This document shows positions 1 to 9,742 of a stretch of 64,000 nucleotides of DNA, one piece after another (position 1 is the first letter of the stretch; every line of letters begins with the position of its first letter). Below the pieces are notes generated by a model. That model saw only the letters and a program-made list of their open reading frames with translations, was not told where the DNA came from and did no database searches. The stretch covers positions 1 through 64,000 of the forward strand of contig JAFGWC010000016.1 of assembly GCA_016937695.1 (NCBI GenBank), given 5' to 3'. Made by a program: the position numbers and the translations under genes. This DNA comes from Bacteroidales bacterium (GTDB lineage: Bacteria; Bacteroidota; Bacteroidia; Bacteroidales; NBLH01).

Positions 1-1443
1 AATAATATTATCAAAACTATTTATTGCTGATGTTATTTCCATTATACTATTTACCTGCTCACTGTTGGCAACATTATTTTCATTCATTAGTTCAGAAACT
101 TTTGAAATATTATTAACTAAAGTTTTTAATCTATTGCTTGCTGTGGCAGCAACTTTAATACTATCATTTGATATATTATTTATTACAATTGAAGCATTTT
201 TACTTTTTTCTGCAAGTTTTTTAACTTCTCTTGCTACTACTACAAATCCTTTACCTGCATTTCCAGCTCTTGCTGCTTCTACAGATGCGTTTAAAGCTAA
301 TAAATTTGTTTGAAATGCTAATTCTTCAATTATTATTATTTTATTAATAATTTCGTTCATTACTTCTATAACATTTTCTACAACAATACTGGTTTCTGAA
401 GCATTATTAGATGCGGTTACAGATATTTCATTTGTTTTATTGGCATTTTCTGCAGATTGTTTTATCTGAGATTCAATTTCCAACATTGTTGATGATACTT
501 CTTCGGTTGTTGCCGCTTGTTGCACAGCACCTTGTGTCATTAATTCAACAGTTTTATTAACTTCAGCGCTATTTATTGCTACTGTATTACTTGTATGTTT
601 AACTGAAATCACTACACTTTTCAGTTTTTTTATCATTTTCGCTAAAGAAATATTTAATAAGCCGATTTCGTCATCATAAATTTCATTTATGGTTACATTT
701 AAATTTCCTTTTGAAACTTCGTCTGTTGTATATATTGCTTTATTTAGTGGAATAATAATGCTTTTCCATAGATATATGCTTAAAGGTAAAACTATAATTA
801 AAAGTATTAGAAAGATTATTATTATCTTGAATAACATTTCTTGGGTAATTTTATTAACGTCATTCATTAAATTATCTTGAGTTTCTTTAATATTATCGAG
901 ATAAACACCAGAGGCAATCCAATAATTTGTGTTTGGAATAGCCTCTGCATAAACAATTTTTGGTTGATCACCTTTTCCTGGTTTATTAAATATTAAATAA
1001 TTAAATCCTCCACCATTTAGTGTGTTTTTAAAAGCATCTTGTATAAAATAAGTATTATTTATATCTTTTAAATCTTTTAAGTCTTTATCATGATATTGAT
1101 GCGATGGATGAGCTATATTTACTGTGCCTTCGTACACAAAATAATAACCTGACGAATCTGCTTCATATCTAATATTATCAATAACTTTTCGTATTACTTT
1201 TATTTTTTCACTTTTTAATTCAATGTCTTCTAACATTTCACTTAAGGCAATCGATACAGTATGAGTTCCAATTTTTATCTTATCCTTTTGTGTTTCAGTA
1301 AATTCGTTTTGTAATTGTTCTGTATAATAAGTTTTGATTTTTTCAATACCAAAATAAAAACTGATAATTGTTAAAATTATAAATGCGATCATAAATAATA
1401 TTAGGAATGCAATTCTATAAGATATTTTTATTTTTCTAAGCAT
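1..1443 (-). CDS. Methyl-accepting chemotaxis protein (partial, C-terminus off the left edge)
   Basis: A transmembrane chemoreceptor that would pass a periplasmic signal to CheA/CheW. The frame is open from the ATG at 1443 to base 1, giving 481 codons without a stop. TM1 is at about residues 8-28. A Cache-type extracellular domain follows (about 35-185; it contains [15 protein letters not shown] and [12 protein letters not shown]). TM2 is at about 202-225, then a HAMP region, then the signalling helix with the family hallmark [18 protein letters not shown] and [16 protein letters not shown] at about 375-415. The end of the coiled coil and any methylation sites beyond it are missing. No che genes are nearby, so it is probably an orphan receptor. 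The ligand cannot be told from the sequence. Confidence 0.93.
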   Translation of the reverse strand, partial: MLRKIKISYRIAFLILFMIAFIILTIISFYFGIEKIKTYYTEQLQNEFTETQKDKIKIGTHTVSIALSEMLEDIELKSEKIKVIRKVIDNIRYEADSSGYYFVYEGTVNIAHPSHQYHDKDLKDLKDINNTYFIQDAFKNTLNGGGFNYLIFNKPGKGDQPKIVYAEAIPNTNYWIASGVYLDNIKETQDNLMNDVNKITQEMLFKIIIIFLILLIIVLPLSIYLWKSIIIPLNKAIYTTDEVSKGNLNVTINEIYDDEIGLLNISLAKMIKKLKSVVISVKHTSNTVAINSAEVNKTVELMTQGAVQQAATTEEVSSTMLEIESQIKQSAENANKTNEISVTASNNASETSIVVENVIEVMNEIINKIIIIEELAFQTNLLALNASVEAARAGNAGKGFVVVAREVKKLAEKSKNASIVINNISNDSIKVAATASNRLKTLVNNISKVSELMNENNVANSEQVNSIMEITSAINSFDNII

Positions 1444-1473
1444 TTTTTTTAGTTTTTTATTTCAGTTATTCTT

Positions 1474-2805
1474 TTAATTAGAAAAAATACTCATTGCTGC
1501 ACCAGACATAGCTTTTATCCCAGTTTTCATTGTTTTTTCAACATCTGGAGAAAAATATGGAGAATGTAAGCTAGGAAGCATTTTATTATTTTTCTCATAT
1601 TCAGCAATTTTTTTTTCAGACACAGCACCTAACCAAAACATACAAATTGGAACTTTTTCTTTTGTATTTCCATATATTGAAAAGTCTTCTCCAGCCATTG
1701 TTGGCTGGACTTCTATAATATTATCTTCACCTAAAATTTTTTCAAAAGCTGTTTTTACTTTCTTTGTTAATTCAACATCATTTAAAACAGGAGGTGCATT
1801 TTCATCTCTAACAAATACTATTGGATATTTGTCTTCTTCAAGTCCAGCAGATATAGCGATACCTTTACTTATTCTTTTCAGACTTTCAATAATTTTGTTT
1901 CGCAAATCATTTGAATAAGTTCTGATTGTAAGTTGCATTTTTACCTTATCAGGGATAATATTGTGTTTTGTTCCTCCATTAATTGAACCAACTGTAACAA
2001 CTGCTGTTTCTAAGGGTGCTACTTCTCTGCTTACTATCGTTTGAAAAGCAAGTACCATTCTCGCTGCAAGAACAATTGGATCAACTGTTTTATCAGGAAT
2101 TGCACCATGACCACCTAATCCAAACACTGTAATGTCAAGCATATCAACGCTTGCAAAAAAAGGACCTGAGTTTAATCCAACTTTACCCGATTCTATATTT
2201 GGATTAACATGTAGCGCTAAACAATAATCAGGGATAGGGAATTTTTCAAATAATCCGGCTTTTAACATCGCTTTGGCGCCTTTGCTGACTTCTTCTGCTG
2301 GTTGAGCTATTAAAATTAATGTTCCTTTCCAGTGCTTTTGCATTTCAAAAAGAGTAGTTGCTGTTCCTATAAAAACTGTCATATGCATATCATGACCACA
2401 TGCGTGCATTATAGGCGTTTTTACACCTTCATTATCTTTTGTAATTTTTGTACTAGCATAGTCCAAATTTGTTTTTTCTTCTATTGGCAGAGCATCCATA
2501 TCTGTTCTTATTAGCAAAGTCGGACCTTTACCATTTTTCAATATTCCAACCACTCCATAACCGCCAAAATTATCTGTAACATTATAGCCTATTTCTTTCA
2601 ATTTTGTTGCTATTTTTTTAGATGTTTCTTGTTCATACAATGATAATTCTGGGTTTTGATGTAAATCTTTGTAAAATTCGTAATAACTTTTATAATTTGT
2701 ATCAATTATCTTTTCAATATCAGGTAAAAGATGGTTAGATTGAGATATCATATATGTTGGAATAAATAATATTGACAAGAATATGGTTATAAACTTAAAT
2801 TTCAT
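1474..2805 (-). CDS. Secreted M20D-family amidohydrolase (N-acyl amino acid / hippurate hydrolase type)
   Basis: A zinc-dependent amidohydrolase that would release amino acids from N-acyl or peptide-like substrates. 443 aa, with a signal peptide of about 20 residues ending near ISQ, so it is exported. Metal and catalytic motifs are present: DMDALPI at 102-108, HACGHDMH at 134-141, AQPAEE at 168-173 and a C-terminal AGEDFS. Length is normal for the family. It starts 17 nt after the stop of the tricorn-type protease on the same strand, so the two are probably co-transcribed and work in extracytoplasmic peptide breakdown. The exact substrate is unknown. Confidence 0.9.
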   Translation of the reverse strand: MKFKFITIFLSILFIPTYMISQSNHLLPDIEKIIDTNYKSYYEFYKDLHQNPELSLYEQETSKKIATKLKEIGYNVTDNFGGYGVVGILKNGKGPTLLIRTDMDALPIEEKTNLDYASTKITKDNEGVKTPIMHACGHDMHMTVFIGTATTLFEMQKHWKGTLILIAQPAEEVSKGAKAMLKAGLFEKFPIPDYCLALHVNPNIESGKVGLNSGPFFASVDMLDITVFGLGGHGAIPDKTVDPIVLAARMVLAFQTIVSREVAPLETAVVTVGSINGGTKHNIIPDKVKMQLTIRTYSNDLRNKIIESLKRISKGIAISAGLEEDKYPIVFVRDENAPPVLNDVELTKKVKTAFEKILGEDNIIEVQPTMAGEDFSIYGNTKEKVPICMFWLGAVSEKKIAEYEKNNKMLPSLHSPYFSPDVEKTMKTGIKAMSGAAMSIFSN

Positions 2806-2822
2806 GGTTTTTAGAGTTAAAT

Positions 2823-5800
2823 TTATTTTTTATTTAATAGCAATTCTACTGCTTTTTCTATTTGTTCATCTCTTCCTTGACTTAGAATTGAATATTCGTT
2901 AACTATAAGATAATCAGGTTCTAACACTTTGTTTTCAAGAAATTCTCCTTCTAAATTTTGAGTTCCAACTTGTGGAATTCCAAATACCATATCATTACCT
3001 AAAAGTGCTTCCCACCATACTGCTGTCATTGTTCCTGCTACAGGAGTACCAACTAGTTTGCCTATTCCAAGTTTTTTGTATGTGTAAGGAAATCCGTTTG
3101 CATCTGAATAGTTATCTTCACTCATCAAAACAATAGATTCTTTAGTCCATTTCGACATTGGTTCGTGACCAAACTTAATGCCTCTTATATTAAAATTAAG
3201 ATAAATTTCACCATTAAGAAGATTAGCCAAATCATCATGTAACCATCCTCCACCGTTAAATCTAGTATCTATAATAATTGCATCTTTATCTTTATTTAAA
3301 CCAAAAATATCAGAATATACTTCTCGTAAACTTTCATCACTCATATCTCTAACATGAACATAGCCAATTCTTCCATTAGATAATTTCTCTGTTTCTTCCC
3401 TTCTTTGTTTTAGCCATCTTGAATAAAGTAATTCTTGTTCTTCTCTTATTGATATTGGTTTTATCGTTTCATCCCATCTTTTTTTTGTTTTTGTGTTAAA
3501 AAATGAAACTAATGTTAATTTGTTAGTTTTATGATTTAATAATTGATATATAACATTGGTACTTGTTATTTTTTCATTGTTGATTTTTTCAATTATAATA
3601 CCTTTTTCAACTTGTGAATTTTTAACATCAAAAGGTCCATTTTCAATTACTTCTGTAACTTCAAATATATTATCTTTACTAGAATAATTATAAAATAATC
3701 CTAATCTTGCAGTTTCATCAGCGCCTTTACTATCAGGATAGTATCTACAACCTGTATGCGAACCATTTAGTTCGCCCAGCATCTCGCTTAGCATTTCAGA
3801 AAAATCAAATCCATTATTAATATATGGTAAAAATTTGTGATATTCTGTTTTGTAAAAATCCCAATCTAAATTGTGTAAACTTTTTGTATAAAACTTCTTT
3901 TTAACTTGACGCCAAACATGTTCAAAAAGGTATTCTCTTTCACCAATTTTATCAATTTGCATTTCTACATCATAATTAACAGAGGTTTTTTTGTAATCAT
4001 TTATCGAAACTTTATAGATTTGACCTCTTATAAAAACATAAATGTTACCATTCAGTTCATCTGAATATATTTTTGTTCCATCACTTTTATTCTTCCATAA
4101 ACTCCTGTTATTTCCACTATTTGGAAAACTAACAGCCAAACTTGTTTGATTTTCTCTTAACTGCTTCATCCATAAATCATAACCTTTTGGTGTTCTGCTC
4201 AAATAGAATAATTTACTGCCATCTTTTGTAATTATATGATCTGTAATTACTAATGAAGATTCGGTTAATTTTATTTTTCTGTTAAAGGAGTTTTCAATAT
4301 CAAAATCTGAATCGTTATATTTATATCTGGTTTCATCTAATAAATTAAAATCTTCTTCAGATAGCTTAAATTGTTCAAATGCTTGTTTACTAAAGAACAT
4401 AGCATAAACATCAGACTGGGAACCCCACCAAACAGCTTGTTTTCTCATGGCTTCTTTATCTGAAGTCCAAATTATCATTTCACCGTTCATTCCCCATTTA
4501 GGATTTGTGTCGTTATATCCACTTTTGCTTAGATTTATTGGTACTTTTTTTCCTGAAGCATCAATTAAAAAAATATCGCTTAAAAACAGATTGTTTTCTG
4601 ATGAAAATAATAACCATTTACCATTTGGTGACCATTCAAATTTTTGATCGCCATCGGCATATGAATATTTATTTGTTCCGTCAAAAACTACTCTGGTTTT
4701 ATTTGTTTCTAAATTTAAAATTTTTAATGTCGTTCTTTCTTCTAAATAAGCTATTTCTTTGCCATCCGGTGAAAACTTTGGCTGAAATTCTTCTTTTATA
4801 CTCTCAATTAAAGGAGTTTCTTTTAATACTGTTGAATATGTAAATGATTTTTCGTTGTTCTGAATTAAATTTGATTTATATATATTCCAGCTACCATTTC
4901 GCTCTGAAGCATATATTATTGATTTTCCATCAGGACTAAAGCTTACTGTCCTTTCTTGTTCAGGGCTATTGGTAATTTGTTTAGTTGTGCTGTATTTTAC
5001 TGAGCTTACAAATACTTCTCCTCGATATATAAAAGCTATTTCGTTTCCATCTGGTGAAATATCCATTTCTGAAGCTCTTGAAGATGAGTTAATTAACTCA
5101 AAATTATTTGTTTCATCTTCATAATTAATATTAATATTTACTTTTTCAGGATTACTATTTTCTTTTTTTATGAAAATTTCACCATTATACGAGTAGCACA
5201 ATTTTTCATCTTTTGAAATAGACAAAGATCTTACGGGATGACTTTTATGAAATGTAATTTGCTTTATTTCATTTGGGTTTTGTTTTGACAATTTACATAC
5301 ATTAAAAGAACCAAATTGTTCACTTAAATAGTATATTGATTGTTCGTCTGAACTGTAAACAGGCTCTCTGTCTTCACCTTTAAAAGCTGTTAATTTTATT
5401 TGCTTGTTATTCGAATACATCCAAATATCTCTTGCTACTGGGGAAATATGATGTTTTCTCCAATTATCTTCATATCCTTTATAATCATGATAAATTAATT
5501 CAGTTTTTGATTTGTTGTACTTTGCATCTATTGCTGGTGTTGTTAATATTTGAGATATTTGTCCATCTTCAACAGAAACTTGATATAATTCTGTAAATCT
5601 TGTATCTGGAAATTGTGCTGATTTATCATTATCCATAACCAAAGCGGAGAATAAAATATATTTATTGTCAGGAGAAAAGCTTGTTGGGTATTCATTCCCT
5701 GAATGAAAAGTTAATCTTTTTGCTTGTCCACCGTTAGAAGAAATCACATAAATATCAAAATTACCATATCTCTCAGATGCAAAAGCAATGTTTTTTCCAT

Positions 5801-6020
5801 CTGATGACCAAACTGGTTTGTAATCGTAAGCAGGATGTATTGTTATAGCTTTTGCTTCGCCACCGCTTGATGAAACAGTAAATATGTTTCCTTTATAGGA
5901 AAATGCTATTGTTTTTCCATCTGGCGAAATTGAAGGATATCGCATCCATAAGGGATTGGTTTGAGAATTACTTTCAATAGAAAAAATAAGTATTAAAAAA
6001 AGTGTAAATATTTTTCTCAT
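2823..6020 (-). CDS. Tricorn-type S41 protease with TolB/WD40-like beta-propellers
   Basis: A very large serine protease, here exported (signal peptide MRKIFTLFLILIFSIESNSQ). The N-terminal two thirds hold repeated beta-propeller blades with the SPDGK signature (for example SISPDGKTIAFSY, ISPDGNEIAFIY, SFSPDGKSIIYAS), and a PDZ-like segment plus an S41 catalytic domain follow. Catalytic elements match archaeal tricorn: GSHTG at about residue 752 (Ser-His pair), NYSDANGFPY at about 970 (nucleophile Ser with oxyanion Asp) and a C-terminal LEPDYLIVNE segment. 1065 aa is the usual length for tricorn. It shares a likely transcript with the M20 amidohydrolase downstream. Confidence 0.92.
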   Translation of the reverse strand: MRKIFTLFLILIFSIESNSQTNPLWMRYPSISPDGKTIAFSYKGNIFTVSSSGGEAKAITIHPAYDYKPVWSSDGKNIAFASERYGNFDIYVISSNGGQAKRLTFHSGNEYPTSFSPDNKYILFSALVMDNDKSAQFPDTRFTELYQVSVEDGQISQILTTPAIDAKYNKSKTELIYHDYKGYEDNWRKHHISPVARDIWMYSNNKQIKLTAFKGEDREPVYSSDEQSIYYLSEQFGSFNVCKLSKQNPNEIKQITFHKSHPVRSLSISKDEKLCYSYNGEIFIKKENSNPEKVNININYEDETNNFELINSSSRASEMDISPDGNEIAFIYRGEVFVSSVKYSTTKQITNSPEQERTVSFSPDGKSIIYASERNGSWNIYKSNLIQNNEKSFTYSTVLKETPLIESIKEEFQPKFSPDGKEIAYLEERTTLKILNLETNKTRVVFDGTNKYSYADGDQKFEWSPNGKWLLFSSENNLFLSDIFLIDASGKKVPINLSKSGYNDTNPKWGMNGEMIIWTSDKEAMRKQAVWWGSQSDVYAMFFSKQAFEQFKLSEEDFNLLDETRYKYNDSDFDIENSFNRKIKLTESSLVITDHIITKDGSKLFYLSRTPKGYDLWMKQLRENQTSLAVSFPNSGNNRSLWKNKSDGTKIYSDELNGNIYVFIRGQIYKVSINDYKKTSVNYDVEMQIDKIGEREYLFEHVWRQVKKKFYTKSLHNLDWDFYKTEYHKFLPYINNGFDFSEMLSEMLGELNGSHTGCRYYPDSKGADETARLGLFYNYSSKDNIFEVTEVIENGPFDVKNSQVEKGIIIEKINNEKITSTNVIYQLLNHKTNKLTLVSFFNTKTKKRWDETIKPISIREEQELLYSRWLKQRREETEKLSNGRIGYVHVRDMSDESLREVYSDIFGLNKDKDAIIIDTRFNGGGWLHDDLANLLNGEIYLNFNIRGIKFGHEPMSKWTKESIVLMSEDNYSDANGFPYTYKKLGIGKLVGTPVAGTMTAVWWEALLGNDMVFGIPQVGTQNLEGEFLENKVLEPDYLIVNEYSILSQGRDEQIEKAVELLLNKK

Positions 6021-6144
6021 AATTTAATAATTATAAATTAATTCTTAAAAGGATAATAAATTCTGTTTGCAAATAATACATTAGGGATGATAAAGATTTT
6101 ATTTGTATATTCTTATGTAAATATATTAATCATTTCAAATTTCA

Positions 6145-6175
6145 CAAAAATAATTAACAAAAAAAAGCCACTCAA
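6145..6175 (-). promoter_or_regulatory. Candidate Bacteroidota promoter for the tricorn-type protease
   Basis: Read on the minus strand, TATTTTTG (6152-6145) fits the -7 consensus TAnnTTTG, with TTG (6175-6173) 20 nt upstream as the -33 element. It leaves a leader of roughly 115 nt before the ATG at 6020. It overlaps the terminator of the gld operon. Sequence match only. Confidence 0.35.
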
Positions 6176-6192
6176 TAAAATGAATGGCTTTT
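6161..6192 (-). terminator. Intrinsic terminator of the porP-gldKLMN operon
   Basis: Minus-strand RNA forms a 12-bp stem (AAAAGCCATTCA pairing with TGAGTGGCTTTT, one G-U pair) with loop TTTTAT, followed directly by a run of eight T. It lies about 25 nt after the gldN stop codon. The arms are nearly symmetric, so it may also work on the other strand. Confidence 0.85.
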
Positions 6193-6216
6193 AGGGGACT
6201 ATGCTTTAAGCAATAT

Positions 6217-7095
6217 TTAATATTCCCAAAGATCTTGTTCAAAATTAAAAATGCTTTCTTTTATTCTGTCTGCTTCTAAAAGAGCTTCCATGCCAACTGT
6301 ATATTCTTCAATTAATCTATCGTTATATGCATTCGATTCTTGAACTATATAACTGGAAAATAATCTTTTGAAGAAGATATCATCGTATGATTTTCTTTCA
6401 GCATCATTAAATGGGTTAAAAACCTCATTGTTCGCAAATATTTTCCTTGCTTCTGGAAAATATACCCAGAAAAGTTTTTTCTTTTCAATGGCTTCTTCAC
6501 CTCCGTCATCACCTTCTTCATTTGTTCTTGTACTAAATAATATTGGGCATAAGCCAATAATTCTTACTTCAAGAACAGAGCGTTGTTTATCAAAAAACCA
6601 TAACTCTTTTACAAGATATTGTTTAACATCAGATGTGTTGTAAGAACCTTCAATTGTTTTTTCAATCATTGGGCCGTCAGGATTTTCAACATCTTCTACC
6701 ATAACTACTTCATCTTTTGCTCCAAAACGCTCTTCTATCTCTTTCATGGTCATTACCGTAGCAAATTCATCATATGTAGAATAATTATATGCTGTTAAAC
6801 CTTGGTTTTGTATTGCCCACATTAAAAGCGAAATCAAACTTTTTCTTTCCCCAATTGGTTCTTCTGGGTAATATAAAGAGTGATTCATTTTTTCTTTTAA
6901 TTCAATAACTCGCCAAATTGTTTTCGACCACATAACATCCGATTCCCTTAAATATTGATAAGGAATAGGTTTTCTATCTTTGACATGTTCTTTTACATAC
7001 ACGCCATTTAGAACATCTTGTGCTTTTAATCCGGTTATATTAAATGCAAAAATACTAAGCAGAATGATAGCTGTTAACAATCCTTTTGTTTTCAT
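6217..7095 (-). CDS. gldN: Type IX secretion / gliding motility protein GldN (PorN)
   Basis: Periplasmic component that forms the ring-like PorK-PorN complex under the outer membrane in the type IX secretion system. 292 aa with a signal peptide ending at about LKAQ. The body carries the family's typical segments, such as RPIPYQYLRESDVMWSKTIWR and GLCPIL; length is normal. It is the last gene of the porP-gldK-gldL-gldM-gldN run, 6 nt after gldM, and is followed by a strong terminator. Confidence 0.96.
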   Translation of the reverse strand: MKTKGLLTAIILLSIFAFNITGLKAQDVLNGVYVKEHVKDRKPIPYQYLRESDVMWSKTIWRVIELKEKMNHSLYYPEEPIGERKSLISLLMWAIQNQGLTAYNYSTYDEFATVMTMKEIEERFGAKDEVVMVEDVENPDGPMIEKTIEGSYNTSDVKQYLVKELWFFDKQRSVLEVRIIGLCPILFSTRTNEEGDDGGEEAIEKKKLFWVYFPEARKIFANNEVFNPFNDAERKSYDDIFFKRLFSSYIVQESNAYNDRLIEEYTVGMEALLEADRIKESIFNFEQDLWEY

Positions 7096-7101
7096 CTATT
7101 T

Positions 7102-8658
7102 TTAATTTAATTTAAATACTATACTTCCAATATTTCTTCTAGTTCCATCCGGTCCAACAGCCATAACATCTTCAATATATATTTTTTGTCTAGAAGGTAT
7201 TTTTTGGATTAAAGATTTTTGTGCGCTTGTAAACCCAGGACCGCTTGATTTAGCATCTTCAACATAGCCTTTAATTGTAGCCGAAACGTTGAAACTTACA
7301 ACATTAAATCTTAAATCAAAATAAAAATCTTCTAAAACAGCAGCAACACCTGTTTGGGCTGTTAACCAGTTTTTTGATACGTCACCACTGTTTTTACCGC
7401 CAATTTTAGGTACAGGGTTTGGCACTTTTTTTACTCTAAATTCTTTAGAACCCATATTTTTAGATCCACCTTCAATATCGGCAGAAGCACTAATATTTAC
7501 TGTTCCTAATTGTTTCACTCTTACTACATATCCTTTTCCTGATTTAACAATACTACCATTAGATATTCTTGGATGTATTTTATTTTCAGGTACTCCTGGA
7601 ACAGACACATCTACAGGATTATCTACGCCAATAAAAAGCACATTCATTTTTGTTGGTGATACAACAAGGCTGGCTTCGCCAACCTGATATTCGCTTTGAA
7701 ATTTGTATTGTAACATTTCACCGGTAGCAGGAGATTTCAATTCAATAACACCACCCCATGTTTTAATACCTGGTGATCCGGTAGCACCAACGTAAATACC
7801 TTTACCATTTTTTACAGGAAGAGGAGTAGGGCTGCCATTTATTTTAATAACAGGGTCAACAGTAGAATCAGAAGCTGCTATAAAAACTTCAGCTTCATAT
7901 GGTTGTCCTTTCAAAACATAATTTGTAGGTGAACTAACAATTGCTTCTATGTTATTAAATTTAAAAGAACCAGCATCAATTTGTCCAAATAAATAACCTA
8001 ACATGTCAGATTCAGAATTTCTAATGTCTGCTTGCATTTTAGACATTAAGGTTATAACTCCAACAAGAGGCATGTGTTCAAAATTAGAAACAAGCCAAGT
8101 TTTTTTTCCGCCTTCAGATCCGATTATATCAGCAGTACTAAGGTTATCTTCTATACTTTTAACTAATTCTTTATATTTAACTTTATCAGCAATTAATGAA
8201 ATTAGAAATTCCTTATATTTATCGATATATTCTTTTAAAATATCCCCTCTATATTTCCCGTCTACTTTTTCTAATAGTAAAATTTGTCCCGGCACATTAA
8301 GGTCATCTTTGCTACTTATGTTAGTTGGATCTCCTTCTGGTCCATCTGCTGTTTTAACTATTTTGAGCTTAAGAGTATCTATATAGTCAATAAGTTCTTT
8401 AGATTTAATCCTAATTTTGTCTGCATTATCCTTATAAGGTTTAACTTTTCCAGGATTTTCATTATAAGCAGCTTCAAAAGAAGTATAAATTACATCATTT
8501 TTTGTAACGGCATTATCGGTAGTCTTTCTTAAACTGTTGTCAATTAAGACAAAAGCATTAAGTACTTCTGCTGCAACATTTAATGCAAGAAGAGCAGTCA
8601 GTACAAGATACATCATACCAATCATTTTCTGCCGTGGGGTTTCTTTTCCGTGTCCCAT
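7102..8658 (-). CDS. gldM: Type IX secretion / gliding motility protein GldM (PorM)
   Basis: Inner-membrane-anchored periplasmic shaft of the T9SS motor; with GldL it converts proton-motive force to rotation. 518 aa. The N-terminus MGHGKETPRQKMIGMMYLV followed by a single TM helix (about 15-35) is diagnostic. The rest is periplasmic, helical first and then beta-rich (D1-D4 in known structures). It lies 41 nt downstream of gldL and 6 nt upstream of gldN in one operon. Confidence 0.97.
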   Translation of the reverse strand: MGHGKETPRQKMIGMMYLVLTALLALNVAAEVLNAFVLIDNSLRKTTDNAVTKNDVIYTSFEAAYNENPGKVKPYKDNADKIRIKSKELIDYIDTLKLKIVKTADGPEGDPTNISSKDDLNVPGQILLLEKVDGKYRGDILKEYIDKYKEFLISLIADKVKYKELVKSIEDNLSTADIIGSEGGKKTWLVSNFEHMPLVGVITLMSKMQADIRNSESDMLGYLFGQIDAGSFKFNNIEAIVSSPTNYVLKGQPYEAEVFIAASDSTVDPVIKINGSPTPLPVKNGKGIYVGATGSPGIKTWGGVIELKSPATGEMLQYKFQSEYQVGEASLVVSPTKMNVLFIGVDNPVDVSVPGVPENKIHPRISNGSIVKSGKGYVVRVKQLGTVNISASADIEGGSKNMGSKEFRVKKVPNPVPKIGGKNSGDVSKNWLTAQTGVAAVLEDFYFDLRFNVVSFNVSATIKGYVEDAKSSGPGFTSAQKSLIQKIPSRQKIYIEDVMAVGPDGTRRNIGSIVFKLN

Positions 8659-8699
8659 AATAATATGATTTTAATTATAATCAGTAAAAATTAAATAAA

Positions 8700-9650
8700 T
8701 TATTCGCCAACATTAATATTCATGGCAGCTAGCATATTGCCATAAACGTTATTTAAAGATTCTAGGCGTTTACCTAATTTTTTGATTTCAGTATGATATT
8801 TTCTAGACTGTTCAACAGAACCGTTAAGATCTTCCATCATTTTATCTAAATCAGCTTCATTAAGTTGAAGTTCAAATATTGCATTTAGTGCAGTTAAATT
8901 TTTATTTAAAATACCAACTTGTGCTCCGTATTTAGAGTTTCCGTCTTTAAGTGCAGAGAAATCAACTTCCATAGATTCTGTAAGTCTTTCGTAAGCTGCA
9001 ATAAAGTTTCCACCTTTTTCAGTAACATTCTGAGCAGATTTTGTATAAGCATCAGAAAGGTTTTCAACAGAATAATTTAGTGATTCTGCAGATTGTTTGT
9101 AAGCTTCTGAAAGGTTATTAACAGAGAGACTTACTTCAGCAGCAGAACTTTTATAAGCAGTTGATAGTTCATTTACTGAATTTGATGCATTTTTAACATT
9201 ATCAGTAAATTCATTAGTAGCAAGAGCTGCATCTGATATATTATTCAGGTCTTTAACCCTATCATTTAGAGTTTCTATACCATTTCCAAGTTTATCAAAT
9301 AAGTTTGCTCCACCTGCTTTATCTAACATTTCATCGAATTTAGCAAGTGCTTCACCAGAGTTTGAAGATCCTGTATTATTTGGTAAGATTTCAATTTCGT
9401 CATCTTCAACTAATCCGGATAATTGAGGATAAACTAATGTCCAGTCAATTTCTTCATGAAGAGGTTCGAATGCAGAAAAGAAGAAAATAATTGCTTCTGT
9501 TCCAAGTCCGGCTATAAGCATTGGTCCGGCAAAAGGCCAGTGCATGATTTTAAAAAGTGCACCAATAATAACTACAGACGCGCCGATGCCATAAAGTTTT
9601 GCCATGAAATTTTTCCAAGCATGTGATTGAGTTAATTTAGCAAGTCCCAT
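8700..9650 (-). CDS. gldL: Type IX secretion motor protein GldL (PorL)
   Basis: Inner-membrane ion-conducting partner of GldM. 316 aa. Two TM helices lie at about 18-36 and 40-62 (GASVVIIGALFKIMHWPF, then AGLGTEAIIFFFSAFEP). Glu52 and Glu62 have the ten-residue spacing of the functionally important glutamates of Flavobacterium GldL. The cytoplasmic tail is a long predicted coiled coil. It contains imperfect ~18-residue repeats (NELSTAYKSSA, NLSEAYKQSA, NLSDAYTKSA) between about 160 and 220. Fourth gene from the end of the operon. Confidence 0.97.
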   Translation of the reverse strand: MGLAKLTQSHAWKNFMAKLYGIGASVVIIGALFKIMHWPFAGPMLIAGLGTEAIIFFFSAFEPLHEEIDWTLVYPQLSGLVEDDEIEILPNNTGSSNSGEALAKFDEMLDKAGGANLFDKLGNGIETLNDRVKDLNNISDAALATNEFTDNVKNASNSVNELSTAYKSSAAEVSLSVNNLSEAYKQSAESLNYSVENLSDAYTKSAQNVTEKGGNFIAAYERLTESMEVDFSALKDGNSKYGAQVGILNKNLTALNAIFELQLNEADLDKMMEDLNGSVEQSRKYHTEIKKLGKRLESLNNVYGNMLAAMNINVGE

Positions 9651-9742
9651 ATTGAAATTTTATTAAGTTAGTAAATTAATGAATTGATTTTGAAGCTAAA
9701 TATACTTAAAAAGAATTAATTATAAAAATATTTGTTGTTTTG

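Noticed and set aside
4447-4843. Plus-strand open frames inside the tricorn-type protease gene
   Set aside because: They lie fully antisense to a well-supported long gene, have no protein signature and use its reverse codons. The same holds for most other short frames in the window.
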